A DNA stretch of 64,000 nt from Pseudomonas sediminis (GCF_039555755.1 NZ_CP154631.1:310001-374000); one strand, 5' to 3'. Numbered from the stretch's first letter, positions 25,828 to 34,777 are shown. A program made the numbers and translations. Notes: generated by a model from the sequence alone, not told the origin.

Positions 25828-26193
25828 TCAGCCAAGCAGGATGACCGCCCAGACCGAGGCGATCATGCCCAGCGCCACGAACTGCGCGGCGCTGCCCATG
25901 TCCTTCGCGTTCTTCGATAGTGGGTGGCGCTCCAGAGAAATGCGGTCGATAGCCGCCTCGATCGCCGAGTTGAGCAACTCGACGATCAGCGCCAGCAGAC
26001 ACACAGCCACCATCAGCGCACGCTCACCGCGGCTGACGTCAAGAACGAAGGCCGATGGAATCAGCACCAGATTGAGCAACACCAGCTGGCGAAAGGCTGC
26101 TTCGCCGAAGAACGCGGCGCGCAGGCCATCGAGCGAATAGCTGGCGGCGTTGAGGATACGTTTCAGGCCGGTCTGGCCCTTGAATGGCGACAT
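25828..26193 (-). CDS. dgkA: Diacylglycerol kinase
   Basis: DgkA is a small trimeric inner-membrane kinase that phosphorylates diacylglycerol to phosphatidic acid, recycling the lipid released when glycerol phosphate is transferred to periplasmic glucans. The 121-residue protein has a surface helix (LKRILNAASYSLDGLRAAFF), three membrane helices and the family signature ELLNSAIEAAIDR, followed by HPLSKNAKDMGSAAQ, which carries catalytic and ATP-site residues. It is on the same strand as erdR but separated by 171 bases with a hairpin, so the two are probably transcribed independently. Confidence 0.94.
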   Translation of the reverse strand: MSPFKGQTGLKRILNAASYSLDGLRAAFFGEAAFRQLVLLNLVLIPSAFVLDVSRGERALMVAVCLLALIVELLNSAIEAAIDRISLERHPLSKNAKDMGSAAQFVALGMIASVWAVILLG

Positions 26194-26324
26194 GCGCCTT
26201 ACCCCTTCTGGACGAGGCGCGCAGCTTACTGCATCCGCAGCGCGAGCACCTATATGCGAGATCGCGAGCTAAAGGTATGCAAGGCGAAAGCGAGTGAGAC
26301 TGCGCAGTTTACGCGCTGTATATA

Positions 26325-26350
26325 AGCAGGCCGGGCCTGCTTTCAACGCA
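26325..26350 (-). terminator. Possible terminator of erdR
   Basis: AGCAGGC and GCCTGCT form a 7-bp stem with a three-base loop just past the erdR stop. The minus-strand tail (TTATATAC) is only moderately T-rich, so this is tentative. Confidence 0.4.
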
Positions 26351-26364
26351 GCGCGATGCGCAGC

Positions 26365-27015
26365 TTACTGCGCGGGGATCGACTCCATCTGCTGCAACAG
26401 CAACGCCGCCTGAGTGCGGGTGCGCACGCCCAGCTTGCGAAAGATCGCCGTCACATGCGCCTTGACCGTCGCCTCGGACACGCTCAGCTCATGGGCGATC
26501 TGCTTGTTCAACAGCCCTTCGCAGACCATGGTCAAGACGCGGAACTGTTGTGGCGTGAGACTGGCCAGGCCGGCACTGGCCGCCTTGGCCTCGGCGGAAA
26601 CCGGCGCACCCTCCTCGGCCAGCGGCGGCCACCAGGTGTCACCATCAAGTACATGGCGCACCGCTTGCTGCAGGGTTTCCAGCGGGCTGGATTTGGGGAT
26701 GAAGCCACTGGCCCCGAATTCGCGGGAGCGGTTGACCACGGAGGCTTCTTCCTGAGCAGAGATCATCACCACAGGGATCTGCGGGTACTGCCCACGCAGC
26801 AGTACCAGACCAGAAAAACCGTAGGCACCGGGCATGTTGAGGTCAAGCAGGACCAGGTCCCAATCACTCTTGGCGGCCAGGTGGTTTTCAAGCTCTGCGA
26901 TGCTGGCAGCTTCTACCAGATGCACTTCAGGCCCCAGGCCCAGGGTCAGGGCTTGTTGCAGCGCGCTGCGAAACAGCGGGTGGTCATCAGCAATCAGGAT
27001 TTCGTAGGCGGCCAT
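26365..27015 (-). CDS. erdR: LuxR-type response regulator ErdR
   Basis: This 216-residue NarL/FixJ-type response regulator has a receiver domain at about residues 1-125 (ILIADDHPLFRSALQQAL, phosphoacceptor aspartate in LVLLDLNMPGAYGF, lysine in GFIPKSSP) and a LuxR HTH at about 148-210 (LTPQQFRVLTMVCEGLLNKQ, then IAHELSVSEATVKAHV). In P. aeruginosa the orthologue next to dgkA is ErdR, which controls ethanol oxidation and acetate metabolism; the neighbourhood and sequence support the same assignment. No sensor kinase gene is adjacent, as is known for ErdR, so its partner lies elsewhere. Confidence 0.88.
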   Translation of the reverse strand: MAAYEILIADDHPLFRSALQQALTLGLGPEVHLVEAASIAELENHLAAKSDWDLVLLDLNMPGAYGFSGLVLLRGQYPQIPVVMISAQEEASVVNRSREFGASGFIPKSSPLETLQQAVRHVLDGDTWWPPLAEEGAPVSAEAKAASAGLASLTPQQFRVLTMVCEGLLNKQIAHELSVSEATVKAHVTAIFRKLGVRTRTQAALLLQQMESIPAQ

Positions 27016-27218
27016 TGGCAGATCCTGTTCTTGTTATAAGTGGCACTGAGGTGAGTATGGCAGTGCTCTTCGCCTGACGACCCGCTCAAGCCTGCTCAAT
27101 GAGCATCACAGACTCCCCGCTCGGACCGACGACGGCGCTCAGCATGCCGAGCTGTGACGGGGTGGTCAAGCTCAATGCTTTGCGGCAGGATGCGCAACTT
27201 TCCCGCCGAGACGCCCCA

Positions 27219-28145
27219 ATGCGAAGCCAAGCCCTGCGCGCCGACCTGTTAATGCTGATTACCGCGATGATTTGGGGCAGCGCCTTCGTCGCCCAACGTC
27301 TGGGCATGGATAACATCGGCCCCTTCCTTTATACCGGCCTGCGCTTCACCCTCGCCTGCCTGGTTCTGTTGCCGGTGCTGGCGTTGCTGCAGCGTCGCCA
27401 ACAGCGGCCTGCTGCACCACTGAATCGCAACCTGCTGGTGGGTGGTGTGATCATGGGGCTGGCGCTGTCGCTGGGGATCAACCTGCAGCAGGTCGGCCTG
27501 CTGTTCACTACGGTGACCAACTCCGGCTTCATCACCGGGTTGTACGTGATCGTGGTACCGATTCTCGGCTTGCTGATCGGCCAGCGCAGCAGCGCCGGCA
27601 TCTGGTTGGGCGCCAGCCTGGCAGTGGTCGGCATGTTCCTGCTCAGCGTCGGCGAAGGCTTTACCGTGGCCTCCGGCGACTGGCTGCAACTGGCCGGTGC
27701 CTTCGTCTGGGGCGTGCATGTGTTGCTGGTAGGATTCTTCGCCAGCCGTCACGACCCGCTGCGCCTGGCCTTCATCCAGTTCGCCACCTGCGCGGTGATC
27801 AGTCTGGCCCTAGCCCTGGTGTTCGAGACCGCGACGCTGGACGGCATTGTCAAAGCTGCCCCGGCCATTCTCTATGGCGGCGTATTCGGCGTGGCGATCG
27901 GTTTCACCCTGCAGGTGGTGGCGCAGCAACATGCCATCGCCTCGCATGCAGCGATCATTCTCTCGCTGGAGGCGGTGTTCGCTGCCATCGCCGGCGCCCT
28001 GTTGCTCGGCGAAGTGCTAGCGCTGCGTGGCTACCTGGGTTGCGCGCTGATGTTTGGCGGGATGTTGCTGGCTCAGCTGTGGCCCAAGCCACTGCAAAGT
28101 GAACTCAGCGGTACGTCTGCAAACGCTGGTGCAGAGCGTCGTTGA
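27219..28145 (+). CDS. EamA/DMT-family transporter
   Basis: This 308-residue inner-membrane permease has ten predicted helices in two EamA repeats, starting RADLLMLITAMIWGSAFVAQ; other blocks include GPFLYTGLRFTLACLVLLPV and GFTLQVVAQQHAIASHAAII with the conserved LEAVFAAIAGALLLGE. The ATG at 27219 is preferred to 27099 because the extra 40 residues lack family resemblance; its ribosome site is weak. The substrate is unknown. Its last 41 bases overlap the end of the convergent tapT gene, a larger overlap than usual. Confidence 0.83.
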   Translation: MRSQALRADLLMLITAMIWGSAFVAQRLGMDNIGPFLYTGLRFTLACLVLLPVLALLQRRQQRPAAPLNRNLLVGGVIMGLALSLGINLQQVGLLFTTVTNSGFITGLYVIVVPILGLLIGQRSSAGIWLGASLAVVGMFLLSVGEGFTVASGDWLQLAGAFVWGVHVLLVGFFASRHDPLRLAFIQFATCAVISLALALVFETATLDGIVKAAPAILYGGVFGVAIGFTLQVVAQQHAIASHAAIILSLEAVFAAIAGALLLGEVLALRGYLGCALMFGGMLLAQLWPKPLQSELSGTSANAGAERR

Positions 28146-28827
28146 GATCCAGCGGCAAACGCCGTTTGGCGGCCAGATAATGTTGGCTGAACACATCGAG
28201 ATAATCGTCCAGCGCCTCGCCGGCACGCAGGTCGCCAGCCAACTCCAGGCACATGGCGGCCACCTCGGCAGTGCACAGGTGCTCGCCACGGGTAGAACGA
28301 CGCAGGCGATAACGCGATAGCTGCGCTGGCGTCAGGCTCAGCACCGGCAGCGCGTCCAGATACGGGCTCTTGCGAAACATCTTGCGCGCCTCGGTCCAGG
28401 TCGCGTCGAGTAACACGAACAGCGGACGCTTGCCGGGCGCCAGAGTCACCTCCTCCACCACGCGCTGCGGCGCCACGTACTCGCCGGGAAAAACCAGATA
28501 CGGCTGCCACTGCGGATCAGCCAAAAGCTCCAGCAGCGCCGGATCGACGGCCGTGCGCGTCCAACCAAAGGCGTGGGTTTCAGGCACCACGTCGGCAATC
28601 AGCCATCCGGTATTGCTCGGTTTCAGCGCCTCGATGTCATGCATCACCAGGCACATGGCGGCATTGGCCTCGACCTGCGGGCGCCAGGCACACAGGCAAT
28701 GGGTCGGCTGCACCCGACAGTGCAGGCAACGCTCGGCACGCGAGCCACGGGCAACGAAGGGTTTGAGGCTGCGCGCCAGGCGCTCTGTGCGCAGGCGGGC
28801 GACGGCATGTGGGGCTGGATGAGTCAT
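28105..28827 (-). CDS. tapT: DTW-domain tRNA-uridine aminocarboxypropyltransferase
   Basis: This 240-residue SAM-dependent enzyme of the DTW family (TapT/YfiP) adds a 3-amino-3-carboxypropyl group to uridine 47 in tRNA. A cysteine cluster of the probable zinc site, CLHCRVQPTHCLC, is near residue 34. The family signature D-x-T-W is at LLDATWTEARKM, followed by LDALPVLSLTP and the RLRRSTRGEHLCTAEVAA block. The overall length fits the subfamily that lacks the C-terminal acyltransferase of other YfiP-linked systems. It converges on the EamA transporter gene with a 41-base overlap. Confidence 0.88.
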   Translation of the reverse strand: MTHPAPHAVARLRTERLARSLKPFVARGSRAERCLHCRVQPTHCLCAWRPQVEANAAMCLVMHDIEALKPSNTGWLIADVVPETHAFGWTRTAVDPALLELLADPQWQPYLVFPGEYVAPQRVVEEVTLAPGKRPLFVLLDATWTEARKMFRKSPYLDALPVLSLTPAQLSRYRLRRSTRGEHLCTAEVAAMCLELAGDLRAGEALDDYLDVFSQHYLAAKRRLPLDLNDALHQRLQTYR

Positions 28828-28990
28828 GGAAGGCGCAACGGCGATTGGGCGCGCGATTCTAACACCTCACCCGCACCGCTGGCGGGCCAGAACCAGTAGA
28901 CTGCAACCGTCACAGATCAATGGCCACTGCCGCGAACATTCACGACCGTGGCCTGTCCAAGGCTGTCCACGCCTTCAGGAGTTACATCAC

Positions 28991-29392
28991 ATGCTGCGTT
29001 ACATCCTTCCTGCCCTCGCACTCAGCCTGATGCTTGCCACCGCCCAGGCCGCCTCTCTGAAGGAAATGGAGCTGACTCGTACCCTGGAGCAGGTCGCCCG
29101 ACAGAGCAGTGAGGGCACGCCACGGGCGATCAACGAGGACATTCTCGATCAGGGCTATACCGTGGAAGGTCACACGCTGATCAACCACCTCAGCGTGCGC
29201 CCGGCGCATGCGGCAAACATGCGCGGCAACCCGGACATCGTGCGCAGCCAACTGGCGGCCAGCGTCTGCCGCAATCAGGGCTATCGCAGCCTGCTGGCCC
29301 AAGGCGCGCAGCTGCGTTATCAGTTCAGCGAGTACCGCAGCAACCTTCCGGTTACCGTCGAAACCTTCGACAAGGGTGACTGCGGCCTGTAA
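28991..29392 (+). CDS. Secreted protein of the PA3611 family
   Basis: This 133-residue exported protein has a signal peptide (MLRYILPALALSLMLATAQA-ASLKEM). The mature part, ASLKEMELTRTLEQVARQSS through CRNQGYRSLLAQGAQLRYQF to CGL, has two cysteines that could pair. It matches the P. aeruginosa PA3611 family, known as a quorum-sensing-regulated secreted protein of known structure but unclear mechanism (from memory). The ATG at 28991 follows AGGAGTTACATCAC. It is monocistronic and converges on a small RHH-like gene. Confidence 0.8.
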   Translation: MLRYILPALALSLMLATAQAASLKEMELTRTLEQVARQSSEGTPRAINEDILDQGYTVEGHTLINHLSVRPAHAANMRGNPDIVRSQLAASVCRNQGYRSLLAQGAQLRYQFSEYRSNLPVTVETFDKGDCGL

Positions 29393-29414
29393 GTGCTGGC
29401 CAGGTTCAGCCTCG

Positions 29415-29600
29415 CTACGCCCGGCGCTGGGCGTCATCGGCGCGCAACTCGGCGAGCAGGGCCTCCATGTAGCGTGAGCGTCGCCTACCCCCTTTGAGGC
29501 GACGCACGCACTCCACCTGCAGACTCAACTGGTTGATTCGTGCCGCCTCCTGCAGCATGCGATAGAGGTCGGTGTCGAGCTCCACAATCAGCCTGGGCAT
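29415..29600 (-). CDS. Small ribbon-helix-helix-like protein
   Basis: This 61-residue basic protein has a layout that looks like a ribbon-helix-helix DNA-binding unit: strand PRLIVELDTDLYRMLQEAAR, a helix, then the second helix region QLSLQVECVRRLKGGRRRSR. No toxin gene adjoins it. It lies 37 bases upstream of the phosphoketolase-like gene's stop and in the same orientation, so it could be the last gene of that transcript. Function unknown; the assignment rests on pattern only. Confidence 0.65.
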   Translation of the reverse strand: MPRLIVELDTDLYRMLQEAARINQLSLQVECVRRLKGGRRRSRYMEALLAELRADDAQRRA

Positions 29601-29637
29601 ACCTGCCCCTCCCTTGCAATTGCCCCAACCCGATCAT

Positions 29638-32040
29638 TCAGCGCAGGATATTAGGATCTCCCGTGCCGGCCAGCGCGGCCCGTTCCTCGGTAGTCAGCCA
29701 GGCATCGACCGCTGTGCCCAGCACTTCGGCGACACTCTGCAACACATGCGCCCAGGTACAGCCGTTGGCGAACAGCATGCCGGCTTCGTCGAAGGTGCCG
29801 CCACGGTTGCGATAACCCAGTGCCCGACAGAACGTGCCCTCGCCCAACACCGTGGACAAATGGCCCCGAGCCACCTCCGGGCGCATATGGCTGAGCAATA
29901 CGCGCCGCCGGTACGCAGCGGGGAACAACGCTTCATGCTCTGCAGGCGTAGCCAGCGCCGGTACTTCCCAGGCATCACGCGGCGCCCGAAAACGTCCTGG
30001 CTCCTGCAAGTAAATCAGACGCCAGGCCACCGCATGCTGACTCAGACGAACGGCAGCACGGCGCATCGCGTGCAACTGGTAACTGCCGCTGGCGATCAGC
30101 AGCACCGGCTCGCCCTCGCCCTCGGCAGCCACCAGCAAGGCACCATCACGGGCCAGCTGTTGCGCCTGCGCCGCCGTGAAGCTGCAGGGCTGCTCGCGCT
30201 TGGCCACCACCAGGCAAGCCAACCTGCCGCGCTCCTGATAGATGCCTGGCAGCAGCGCCAGCAGCGAATTGTGGTCGGCCGGCAGCAGCACGCGCATGAC
30301 ATCGTGCATCTCGCCCAGCAGCGCCTCACAGAAGGTGGTGTCCTGGTGCGATTGCTGGTTCTTGCCGTTCTCCCAGGTGTGCGAAGTCGCCACCAGCGGC
30401 CAACCCAGCCAGCCAGCCGAGCGCCCGGCCTCTTTCTGCTGGCGGGCGAAGATCAGGCTCTGACGCACCGCGCCGAGCATCTTCACGCAGAACGCCTCGT
30501 AACTGGCCACCAGGTTCAGACCGCCCTGGTTGGCCAGACAGGCGGAAACCACGGCCTCCTCGTTGAGCGCCGTGATCACCGCGCCATGCACTGATTCCAG
30601 CTCGCTTTCCGGCTGGCTGACACGGTGCTTGAGCGCCTTCAGCACGCCACCCAGGCGGTTGCTGGCCAGTTCGTCCGGGTTGCCAACACGGGCGCGTAAC
30701 TGCGGATTGGCCCGTACCAGATCGACAAAGTAGCGATCCAGCGCACTCATGGGCGAACAGGCCTTGTCGTGAAAATGCAGCGCTGGCTGTACCGGCTGCG
30801 CGGGTTGACGACGGGCCAGTGGATTGTCTCGTTCAGGCTCACGCCCCTTGCCGGCAGCGAACAGGCTGCAGGCCTCAGCCAATGCCTGCGGCTGCACCCA
30901 CAACGCCGCCGCATGCTGGTTGAACAGTTCGCGTGCGTGCGCATCGAGCGCCGGGCTTGCCGGTAGCGGCAGGTTGTGCGCGGCATTGCTGCCAGCTCCA
31001 TAGAAGCCATAGCCCTTGGTGGTTTCAGCAATGCCGTAGGGCATAGGCAGGGGATAGTCGATCAGTTCGCGATTGCGCTCATCGACCCGATGCGCCAGGC
31101 GCTGCTCCATTTCCCACAGCGCACAGACGAAAGCTGCCGGGTCACGTCCATCGAAGCTCAGCGGATCGAAACCACAGCCGCGCAGGTGCCGGCGAAAGCC
31201 CTCCAGCCCCTCCAGCGTGCCGAGTTCGGTACGCTGCTCGATACGCCGACCGTTGGCGATCATCAGCGGCAGCGCCACACCACAATCCTCGGCACGCCAC
31301 CAGCGCGGCATCCAGTCGCTGCCGCGCTGCTCCTCGGCGGCGCCATCGGAGAGGAACGCCACCAGTTTTTCGCCCGGCAATGGCAGATGCGCGTACTGCA
31401 ACTCGGCAAAGCCCAGGTAGCCGCCTTCGGCGATACCACCAGCGGTGTGCGGATTGACATGGCTGCCCAGCGGCACGCCAGGGCGGCCGTCCGCCGCCTG
31501 CGCATAGCTGTAGAAATCTGCCACCAGGCGGCTCATGCCCGTTTCATCACAGGCATAGCGCTCAGCCTGCTCGGGATGCTGGTTGCCGGTCAGCAGGTTC
31601 AGCGCCTCGATTGCCGCCACGCAATGGCCCTGCCCCATCAACCAGCCACGTGTCTCGGCGGTCAGGGCATTGAGTGCCAGGTAACCGGCGTAGGCAGGCA
31701 CCATGTTCAGCGCGCCACCGGTATGACCTTCCGGCACCGGTTTGAAGTCCTCGGCCTGCAGCGGCTGACCATCGAGCCGAACGCGCTGGGCATAGGTCAT
31801 GTGCACCACCAGCCAGAGGCCGGCTGCGGTCAGCGAATCCAGGGCGCGAAACAGGCGGTAGACGCTCGGCAAGTCGGGCTGCAAGCCGCTCTGCACCAGC
31901 TGATGGGCCAGACGAAAGACCGCAGCGCTGGTCTGCGGGCTATGCTGAACAGGTCCGTGGCCCGCCTGCCAGTGGGCGAAGTCGGGGTATTGCTGGGCGT
32001 GTTGAGCCAGAGTCGCGGCATCGGGCAATAGCTGAGGCAT
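29638..32040 (-). CDS. Divergent phosphoketolase-family protein
   Basis: Phosphoketolases are thiamine-diphosphate enzymes that split xylulose 5-phosphate or fructose 6-phosphate to acetyl phosphate. This 800-residue protein keeps the family length and several signatures: PVPEGHTGGALNMVPAYAGY (cf. the GHWG..PGLNF block), HTAGGIAEGGYLGFAEL (EGGxLGY-like) and HTWENGKNQQSHQDTTFCEA, containing the SHQD signature. The ThDP-binding motif, normally GDGEAETG, reads SDGAAEEQ near residue 236, a marked change. In pseudomonads this divergent subfamily is often annotated as xylulose-5-phosphate 3-epimerase or as hypothetical. Activity is therefore uncertain. It is followed by the beta-CASP gene in the opposite direction. 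Confidence 0.85.
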   Translation of the reverse strand: MPQLLPDAATLAQHAQQYPDFAHWQAGHGPVQHSPQTSAAVFRLAHQLVQSGLQPDLPSVYRLFRALDSLTAAGLWLVVHMTYAQRVRLDGQPLQAEDFKPVPEGHTGGALNMVPAYAGYLALNALTAETRGWLMGQGHCVAAIEALNLLTGNQHPEQAERYACDETGMSRLVADFYSYAQAADGRPGVPLGSHVNPHTAGGIAEGGYLGFAELQYAHLPLPGEKLVAFLSDGAAEEQRGSDWMPRWWRAEDCGVALPLMIANGRRIEQRTELGTLEGLEGFRRHLRGCGFDPLSFDGRDPAAFVCALWEMEQRLAHRVDERNRELIDYPLPMPYGIAETTKGYGFYGAGSNAAHNLPLPASPALDAHARELFNQHAAALWVQPQALAEACSLFAAGKGREPERDNPLARRQPAQPVQPALHFHDKACSPMSALDRYFVDLVRANPQLRARVGNPDELASNRLGGVLKALKHRVSQPESELESVHGAVITALNEEAVVSACLANQGGLNLVASYEAFCVKMLGAVRQSLIFARQQKEAGRSAGWLGWPLVATSHTWENGKNQQSHQDTTFCEALLGEMHDVMRVLLPADHNSLLALLPGIYQERGRLACLVVAKREQPCSFTAAQAQQLARDGALLVAAEGEGEPVLLIASGSYQLHAMRRAAVRLSQHAVAWRLIYLQEPGRFRAPRDAWEVPALATPAEHEALFPAAYRRRVLLSHMRPEVARGHLSTVLGEGTFCRALGYRNRGGTFDEAGMLFANGCTWAHVLQSVAEVLGTAVDAWLTTEERAALAGTGDPNILR

Positions 32041-32165
32041 GGGTCATCTCCTGAAAATTCGCTTGCAGTTTAGGCACCCGGAGCCCTACATCGAGTGACC
32101 TGCATCAAACCACGCGGCGCTTCAAACCAGCAGACTCGCCACATCATCACAACAAGGATAGAACC

Positions 32166-33569
32166 ATGGCCCTGCTCACTTTTCTCGGTGCAATCCAACA
32201 AGTTACCGGCTCCTGCTACCTGGTGGAGAGTCGCGACGGGGCCAAGGTCCTGCTCGAATGCGGCATGCACCAGGGGCGCCGCCAGGAAGAGGACCAGAAC
32301 CGCAGCGCCTTCCCCTTCGACCCGCGGGAGCTGGATGCGGTGGTGATCTCCCATGCCCACCTCGATCACAGCGGGCTGCTGCCACGCCTGGTCGCCGAGG
32401 GTTATCGCGGCCCGATCCACGCCACTGAGGCCAGCAGCGAACTGCTCGAACTGATGCTGCTGGATTCGGCCTTCCTCCAGGAGAAGGACGCCGAGTGGGA
32501 GAACCGCTGGCGTGCCCGCCAGGGCAAGCCGGCGATCACGCCGCTCTACACCATCGCCCATGCCGAGCAGGCGCTCAGCCAGCGCCGCGCGCATGCCTAC
32601 GGCACAACGATCGAGGTGGCCAAGGGCGTGCAGGTCACCTTCCACAATGCCGGCCACATTCTCGGCTCGGCCATCGTCGAAATGCAGGTGCAGGATCACC
32701 ACCTGCAGCGTCATCTGGTGTTCTCCGGCGACCTGGGCAATACCTGCTCGCCACTGATGCAGGCGCCGACCCAACTGAACAAGGCCGACGTACTGCTGAT
32801 GGAGTCGACCTACGGCGACCGTGATCATCGCCCCAGTGACGAAACCCTGGAGGAGCTGGCCGAGATTCTGCAGCAGGCGCACAAGGAAGGTGGCAACGTG
32901 CTGATCCCCTCCTTCGCCGTCGGCCGCACCCAGGATCTGATCTACTACCTCGGCCGCTTCTATCAGGAAGGCCGCCTGCCGCAGCAGGCGGTATTCCTCG
33001 ACAGCCCCATGGCCATACGCGCCAATGCCATCTACAGCCGCTTCCATGATCAGTTCGCCGCCGAAGACCGCGCTGCACTGGCTGCCAAGGGTGTCACCCG
33101 GGTAGAGGACTGGCTACCGATCCTGCGCTGCACGCCAACGGCGGAAGAGTCCATGGCGATCAACCGGATCAAGAGCGGCGCGATCATCATTGCCGGCGCC
33201 GGCATGTGCAACGGCGGGCGTATCGTCCACCACTTCAAGCACAATCTGTGGCGCGAGAACTGCCATCTGGTCTTCCCCGGTTTCCAGGCCAAGGGCACGC
33301 TCGGCCGCCTGATCGTCGACGGCGCAGAAACGGTCAAAGTGCTGCACCAGCGCATTGCGGTGAAAGCCAGGGTGCACACGCTGGGCGGTTTTTCTGCGCA
33401 CGCCGGTCAGTCGCAGCTGCTCGACTGGGCGAGCCAGTTCGAGCACCACCCCGAGCTGTACCTGGTGCACGGCGAGCTGGATAAGATGCAGGCCCTGCAA
33501 GCCGCCCTGCGCGAACGCCTGAACTGGATCGCCAACATTCCCGAACCCGGTGAGCAGATCGCCCTGTAA
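32166..33569 (+). CDS. MBL-fold beta-CASP RNA exonuclease-like protein
   Basis: This 467-residue cytoplasmic protein has a metallo-beta-lactamase domain with the motif SHAHLDHSG at about residues 60-69, HNAGHILGSAIVEM (motif 3) and VFSGDLGN (motif 4), then a beta-CASP insert from about 190 to 330 (SPMAIRANAIY, IIIAGAGMCNGGRIVHHFKH). The C-terminal HTLGGFSAHAGQSQLLDWAS and LVHGELDKMQAL blocks are typical of the CPSF73/TTHA0252-type ribonucleases. It probably processes RNA. It is divergent from the phosphoketolase gene and followed by the LOG-like gene on the same strand. Confidence 0.9.
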   Translation: MALLTFLGAIQQVTGSCYLVESRDGAKVLLECGMHQGRRQEEDQNRSAFPFDPRELDAVVISHAHLDHSGLLPRLVAEGYRGPIHATEASSELLELMLLDSAFLQEKDAEWENRWRARQGKPAITPLYTIAHAEQALSQRRAHAYGTTIEVAKGVQVTFHNAGHILGSAIVEMQVQDHHLQRHLVFSGDLGNTCSPLMQAPTQLNKADVLLMESTYGDRDHRPSDETLEELAEILQQAHKEGGNVLIPSFAVGRTQDLIYYLGRFYQEGRLPQQAVFLDSPMAIRANAIYSRFHDQFAAEDRAALAAKGVTRVEDWLPILRCTPTAEESMAINRIKSGAIIIAGAGMCNGGRIVHHFKHNLWRENCHLVFPGFQAKGTLGRLIVDGAETVKVLHQRIAVKARVHTLGGFSAHAGQSQLLDWASQFEHHPELYLVHGELDKMQALQAALRERLNWIANIPEPGEQIAL

Positions 33570-33702
33570 CCGGCGCTTACGAAAAGCAGGCAGCGAAACG
33601 GCAACCTGGCTGTGGCAAGTGTCATGAAACGCCATAATCACGGAACCGGTACGGGCGCGAGCCGCATCAGCCTCTCGCCCGTCTCAGAACAGGAGAGCCT
33701 TC

Positions 33703-34776
33703 ATGCCTTACGAAGCGGACGACTATCTGTCGCGCCACGTGCAAACCAGCGAAGTCGACCTGACCCGCAAGGTCGACGAACTGGTGGCACTGGCAGCCCC
33801 CGGCAACAGCCCGAACCTGCAGCTGTACCGGGAAATGCTCAGTACCGTGATCCATATGGCCCAGGCGGACCGCAACCGCTGGGACGCCAAGATCATGCTG
33901 CAGACCCTGCGCGAGATGGAAAATGCCTTCGGTGTACTGGAACAGCTCAAGCGTCGGCGCAAGGTCACCGTCTTCGGCTCGGCCCGCACGCCAGCCGATC
34001 ATCCGCTGTACCTGCAGGCTCGTGAACTGGGCGCACGGTTGGCGCAGCGTGACCTGATGGTGATCACCGGCGCAGGCGGCGGCATCATGGCCGCCGCCCA
34101 TGAAGGCGCCGGCGTGGACAACAGCCTGGGGTTCAACATCACCCTGCCCTTCGAACAAACGGCCAACTCGACGATGCGCGGCAGCAACCACCTGCTGTCA
34201 TTCCATTTCTTCTTCCTGCGCAAGCTGTTCTTCGTCAAGGAGGCCGACGGTCTGGTGCTTTGCCCCGGCGGTTTCGGCACGCTCGACGAGGCGCTGGAAG
34301 TGCTGACCCTGATCCAGACAGGCAAAAGCCCGCTGGTACCGGTGGTATTGCTCGATCAGCCGGGTGGCAGCTACTGGAAGGACGCCCTGGGCTTCATGCG
34401 CCGCCAGCTTGAAGACAATGGCTACATCCTGCCCAGCGATCTGAACCTGATGCACCTGGTGTACAGCGCCGAAGAAGCGGTAGATGAAATCGTCCACTTC
34501 TATCGCAACTTCCACTCCAGCCGCTGGCTCAAGGATAGCTTCGTGATTCGTCTCAACCACCCGCTCAACGAGCAGACACTCGCGCGACTCGACGAGGAAT
34601 TCAGCGGACTGTGCAAGAGCGGTGGTTTCACTCAGCAGCCCCATTGCGAGCTGGAAAACGACGAGCCCGAGCTGTGCCACCTAACGCGCCTGGCCTTTGC
34701 CTTCAACGGTCGTGACTATGGCCGCCTGCGTGCGCTGCTAGACGTGGTCAACGAGCCGGAGAACTGGGCAAGCTGA
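33703..34776 (+). CDS. LOG/TIGR00730-like Rossmann-fold protein
   Basis: This 357-residue protein of the lysine-decarboxylase-like (LOG) superfamily has members that act as nucleotide 5'-monophosphate phosphoribohydrolases. The core Rossmann part starts KVTVFGSARTPADHP (about residue 87), with VITGAGGGIMAAAHEGA and the family active-site motif CPGGFGTLDEALEV near residues 186-199. An N-terminal helical extension (about 85 residues, LSTVIHMAQADRNRWDAKIM) and a 100-residue C-terminal region (LKDSFVIRLNHPLNEQTLAR) go beyond the short LOG form and resemble the longer Pseudomonas/Gram-negative type. The ATG at 33703 follows AGGAGAG. Confidence 0.85.
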   Translation: MPYEADDYLSRHVQTSEVDLTRKVDELVALAAPGNSPNLQLYREMLSTVIHMAQADRNRWDAKIMLQTLREMENAFGVLEQLKRRRKVTVFGSARTPADHPLYLQARELGARLAQRDLMVITGAGGGIMAAAHEGAGVDNSLGFNITLPFEQTANSTMRGSNHLLSFHFFFLRKLFFVKEADGLVLCPGGFGTLDEALEVLTLIQTGKSPLVPVVLLDQPGGSYWKDALGFMRRQLEDNGYILPSDLNLMHLVYSAEEAVDEIVHFYRNFHSSRWLKDSFVIRLNHPLNEQTLARLDEEFSGLCKSGGFTQQPHCELENDEPELCHLTRLAFAFNGRDYGRLRALLDVVNEPENWAS

Positions 34777-34777
34777 A

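Noticed and set aside
29572..30594. Plus-strand frame inside the phosphoketolase-like gene
   Set aside because: Low-complexity translation opposite a family-length gene; no start signal.
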